Of a stretch of DNA of 64,000 bases, positions 63,099 through 64,000 are shown piece by piece. The notes under the pieces were generated by a model, which was not told the origin of the DNA, did not search any database, and saw only the letters and a program-made list of their open reading frames with translations. The position numbers and the translations under genes were made by a program. The number at the start of each line of letters is the position of its first letter. Position 1 is the stretch's first letter. The stretch is from Rhodococcus sp. KRD197 (GTDB taxonomy: Bacteria > Actinomycetota > Actinomycetes > Mycobacteriales > Mycobacteriaceae), in assembly GCF_017168235.1 (NCBI RefSeq), contig NZ_JABFAO010000004.1, forward strand, positions 525,641 to 589,640. Reading direction: 5' to 3'.

Positions 63099-64000
63099 AT
63101 GACCAGCACGCTCAACGCACCGACTGCGGTTCCCGCAACCGAGGACGTTTCAGCTCGGCTGCTCGATTCGGCTGCACTGCTCTCCTATGACCCTGCCGAC
63201 GAGGTGGACTGGGATGCAGATCTGGATCCGAAGCTGTACGGACTCAACCCGCAGTGGAGCACCCTGTACGGGACCGACATGTGGAACGAGATGACCGAGG
63301 ACCAGCGCATCCTGCTGACGCGCCACGAGGTCTGCTCGATCATGAGCACCGGAATCTGGTTCGAAATGATCCTCCAGCAGATGGTGCTGCGCGATCAGTA
63401 CTGCAAGGATTCCTCGGCGTCGGACTTCCAGTTCGCTCTCACCGAAATCGCCGACGAGTGCCGCCACTCGATCATGTTCGCTCGTGCGTGCACGAAGATG
63501 GGCATCAAGGCATACGTGCCTGGTCGCATCTCACGTGAACTGGGTCGCGGATTCAAGGCCATTGCCTCGGCTGAAACCGCCTACGGCGGCATTCTCGTCG
63601 CCGAGGAGGTCCTGGACGTGATGCAGCGCGACTGGATGCGCGGCGAGGATGTACTGCCCCTGGTCCGGACGACGAGCAAGATCCACGTCGTCGAGGAGTC
63701 GCGCCACATGACGTTCGCTCGTCAGCAGATGCGCGAGCGAATCGAAGGCAAGAGCGCTGCTCGTCGCAAGGCCAGCGCGTTGGTGGTTGCCATCGCAGCC
63801 CGCATGATCGTGTCCAACATGGTCAGCAAGGACGTGTACATCAACGCCGGACTCGACGCCGATCGCGCGGTTCGTGAAGCAAAGAACAACGCGCACCATC
63901 ACATGATGATGCGCACCAGCAGCGAGCACCTCATGGCGTTCTTGCACGATTGCGGCTTGGTGACCAAGCCTGCCGAGGTAATTTACAAGCGCCTGCATAT
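63099..64000 (+). CDS. AurF-like diiron oxygenase (partial, cut by window end)
   Basis: 300 residues are visible and the frame is open at the right edge. It belongs to the p-aminobenzoate N-oxygenase AurF family of ferritin-like diiron enzymes. The ligand pattern is complete: Glu in WFEMILQQM, ExxH in DECRHSIMF, Glu in VAEEVLDVM, ExxH in VEESRHMTF and His in NNAHHHMMM. Members oxidise arylamines to nitro compounds or act on other substrates. The ATG at 63099 has GGGAAGAAGG upstream. Placement after pobA suggests, but does not show, a link to aromatic metabolism. Confidence 0.88.
   Translation, partial: MTSTLNAPTAVPATEDVSARLLDSAALLSYDPADEVDWDADLDPKLYGLNPQWSTLYGTDMWNEMTEDQRILLTRHEVCSIMSTGIWFEMILQQMVLRDQYCKDSSASDFQFALTEIADECRHSIMFARACTKMGIKAYVPGRISRELGRGFKAIASAETAYGGILVAEEVLDVMQRDWMRGEDVLPLVRTTSKIHVVEESRHMTFARQQMRERIEGKSAARRKASALVVAIAARMIVSNMVSKDVYINAGLDADRAVREAKNNAHHHMMMRTSSEHLMAFLHDCGLVTKPAEVIYKRLH

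Noticed and set aside
1-64000. tRNA, rRNA, CRISPR, insertion sequence or prophage features
   Set aside because: No cloverleaf, regular spacer-repeat array, transposase or phage gene was seen in reading both strands; the only repeats are short tandem or operator types.

Overview
The window is high-GC actinobacterial DNA, most likely from Rhodococcus or a close relative in the Nocardiaceae. The evidence is a complete mce operon with paired yrbE permeases, single-cysteine and N-terminally extended arsenate reductases of the mycothiol type, an Rv1355c-like ThiF protein, an ANTAR regulator, many GTG starts and dense 4-bp stop/start overlaps. I saw no rRNA, tRNA, CRISPR array, insertion sequence or prophage gene.

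1-14 kb is a mosaic of small catabolic operons, each with its own regulator. It holds an MHS-type symporter divergent from a TIM-barrel isomerase/SDR pair; a TetR regulator divergent from two alpha/beta hydrolases, an FAD aromatic hydroxylase and a DoxX-like protein; an Old Yellow Enzyme gene; and a hydrolase/FAH-family pair divergent from a CoA-transferase, an HMG-CoA-lyase-like protein and a GntR regulator. In the last group two TGTATACA palindromes flank the likely -10 element.

14-32 kb is the most interesting part. A TetR regulator and a lipase-fold protein lacking the serine nucleophile are divergent from a Tat-exported multicopper oxidase. The oxidase gene is translationally coupled to yrbEA-yrbEB-mceA-F. 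A second operon follows: alpha/beta hydrolase, MpaB/Lcp-type oxygenase, CrtC/AttH-like protein, homogentisate 1,2-dioxygenase and aldehyde dehydrogenase. Nearly the same 21-bp motif precedes both operons (18 of 21 positions identical), which suggests one regulon. My inference is a lipid importer tied to oxidative breakdown of a prenylated or quinol-type aromatic compound.

32-43 kb starts with a GGDEF-EAL protein and accessory genes, which lie downstream of and in line with a large arsenic region. That region has an ArsR-acetyltransferase fusion, a flavoprotein plus MFS transporter, an ArsO-type monooxygenase, three consecutive arsenate reductases, Acr3 and ArsR. 43-48 kb is pstSCAB with an upstream PHO box of 11-nt periodicity, followed downstream by a regulator whose receiver domain lacks the phosphoacceptor aspartate.

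48-64 kb carries signalling and general genes: an ANTAR protein, a Ser/Thr kinase with a Gly/Asn repeat tail, an EAL-domain protein, several small membrane proteins, a heme-oxygenase-like diiron protein, a HemK2-like methyltransferase, glutaminase-STAS, a ThiF-type protein beside a possible GNAT-fold protein and a diguanylate cyclase, an IclR regulator with pobA, and an AurF-like diiron oxygenase cut by the window end.
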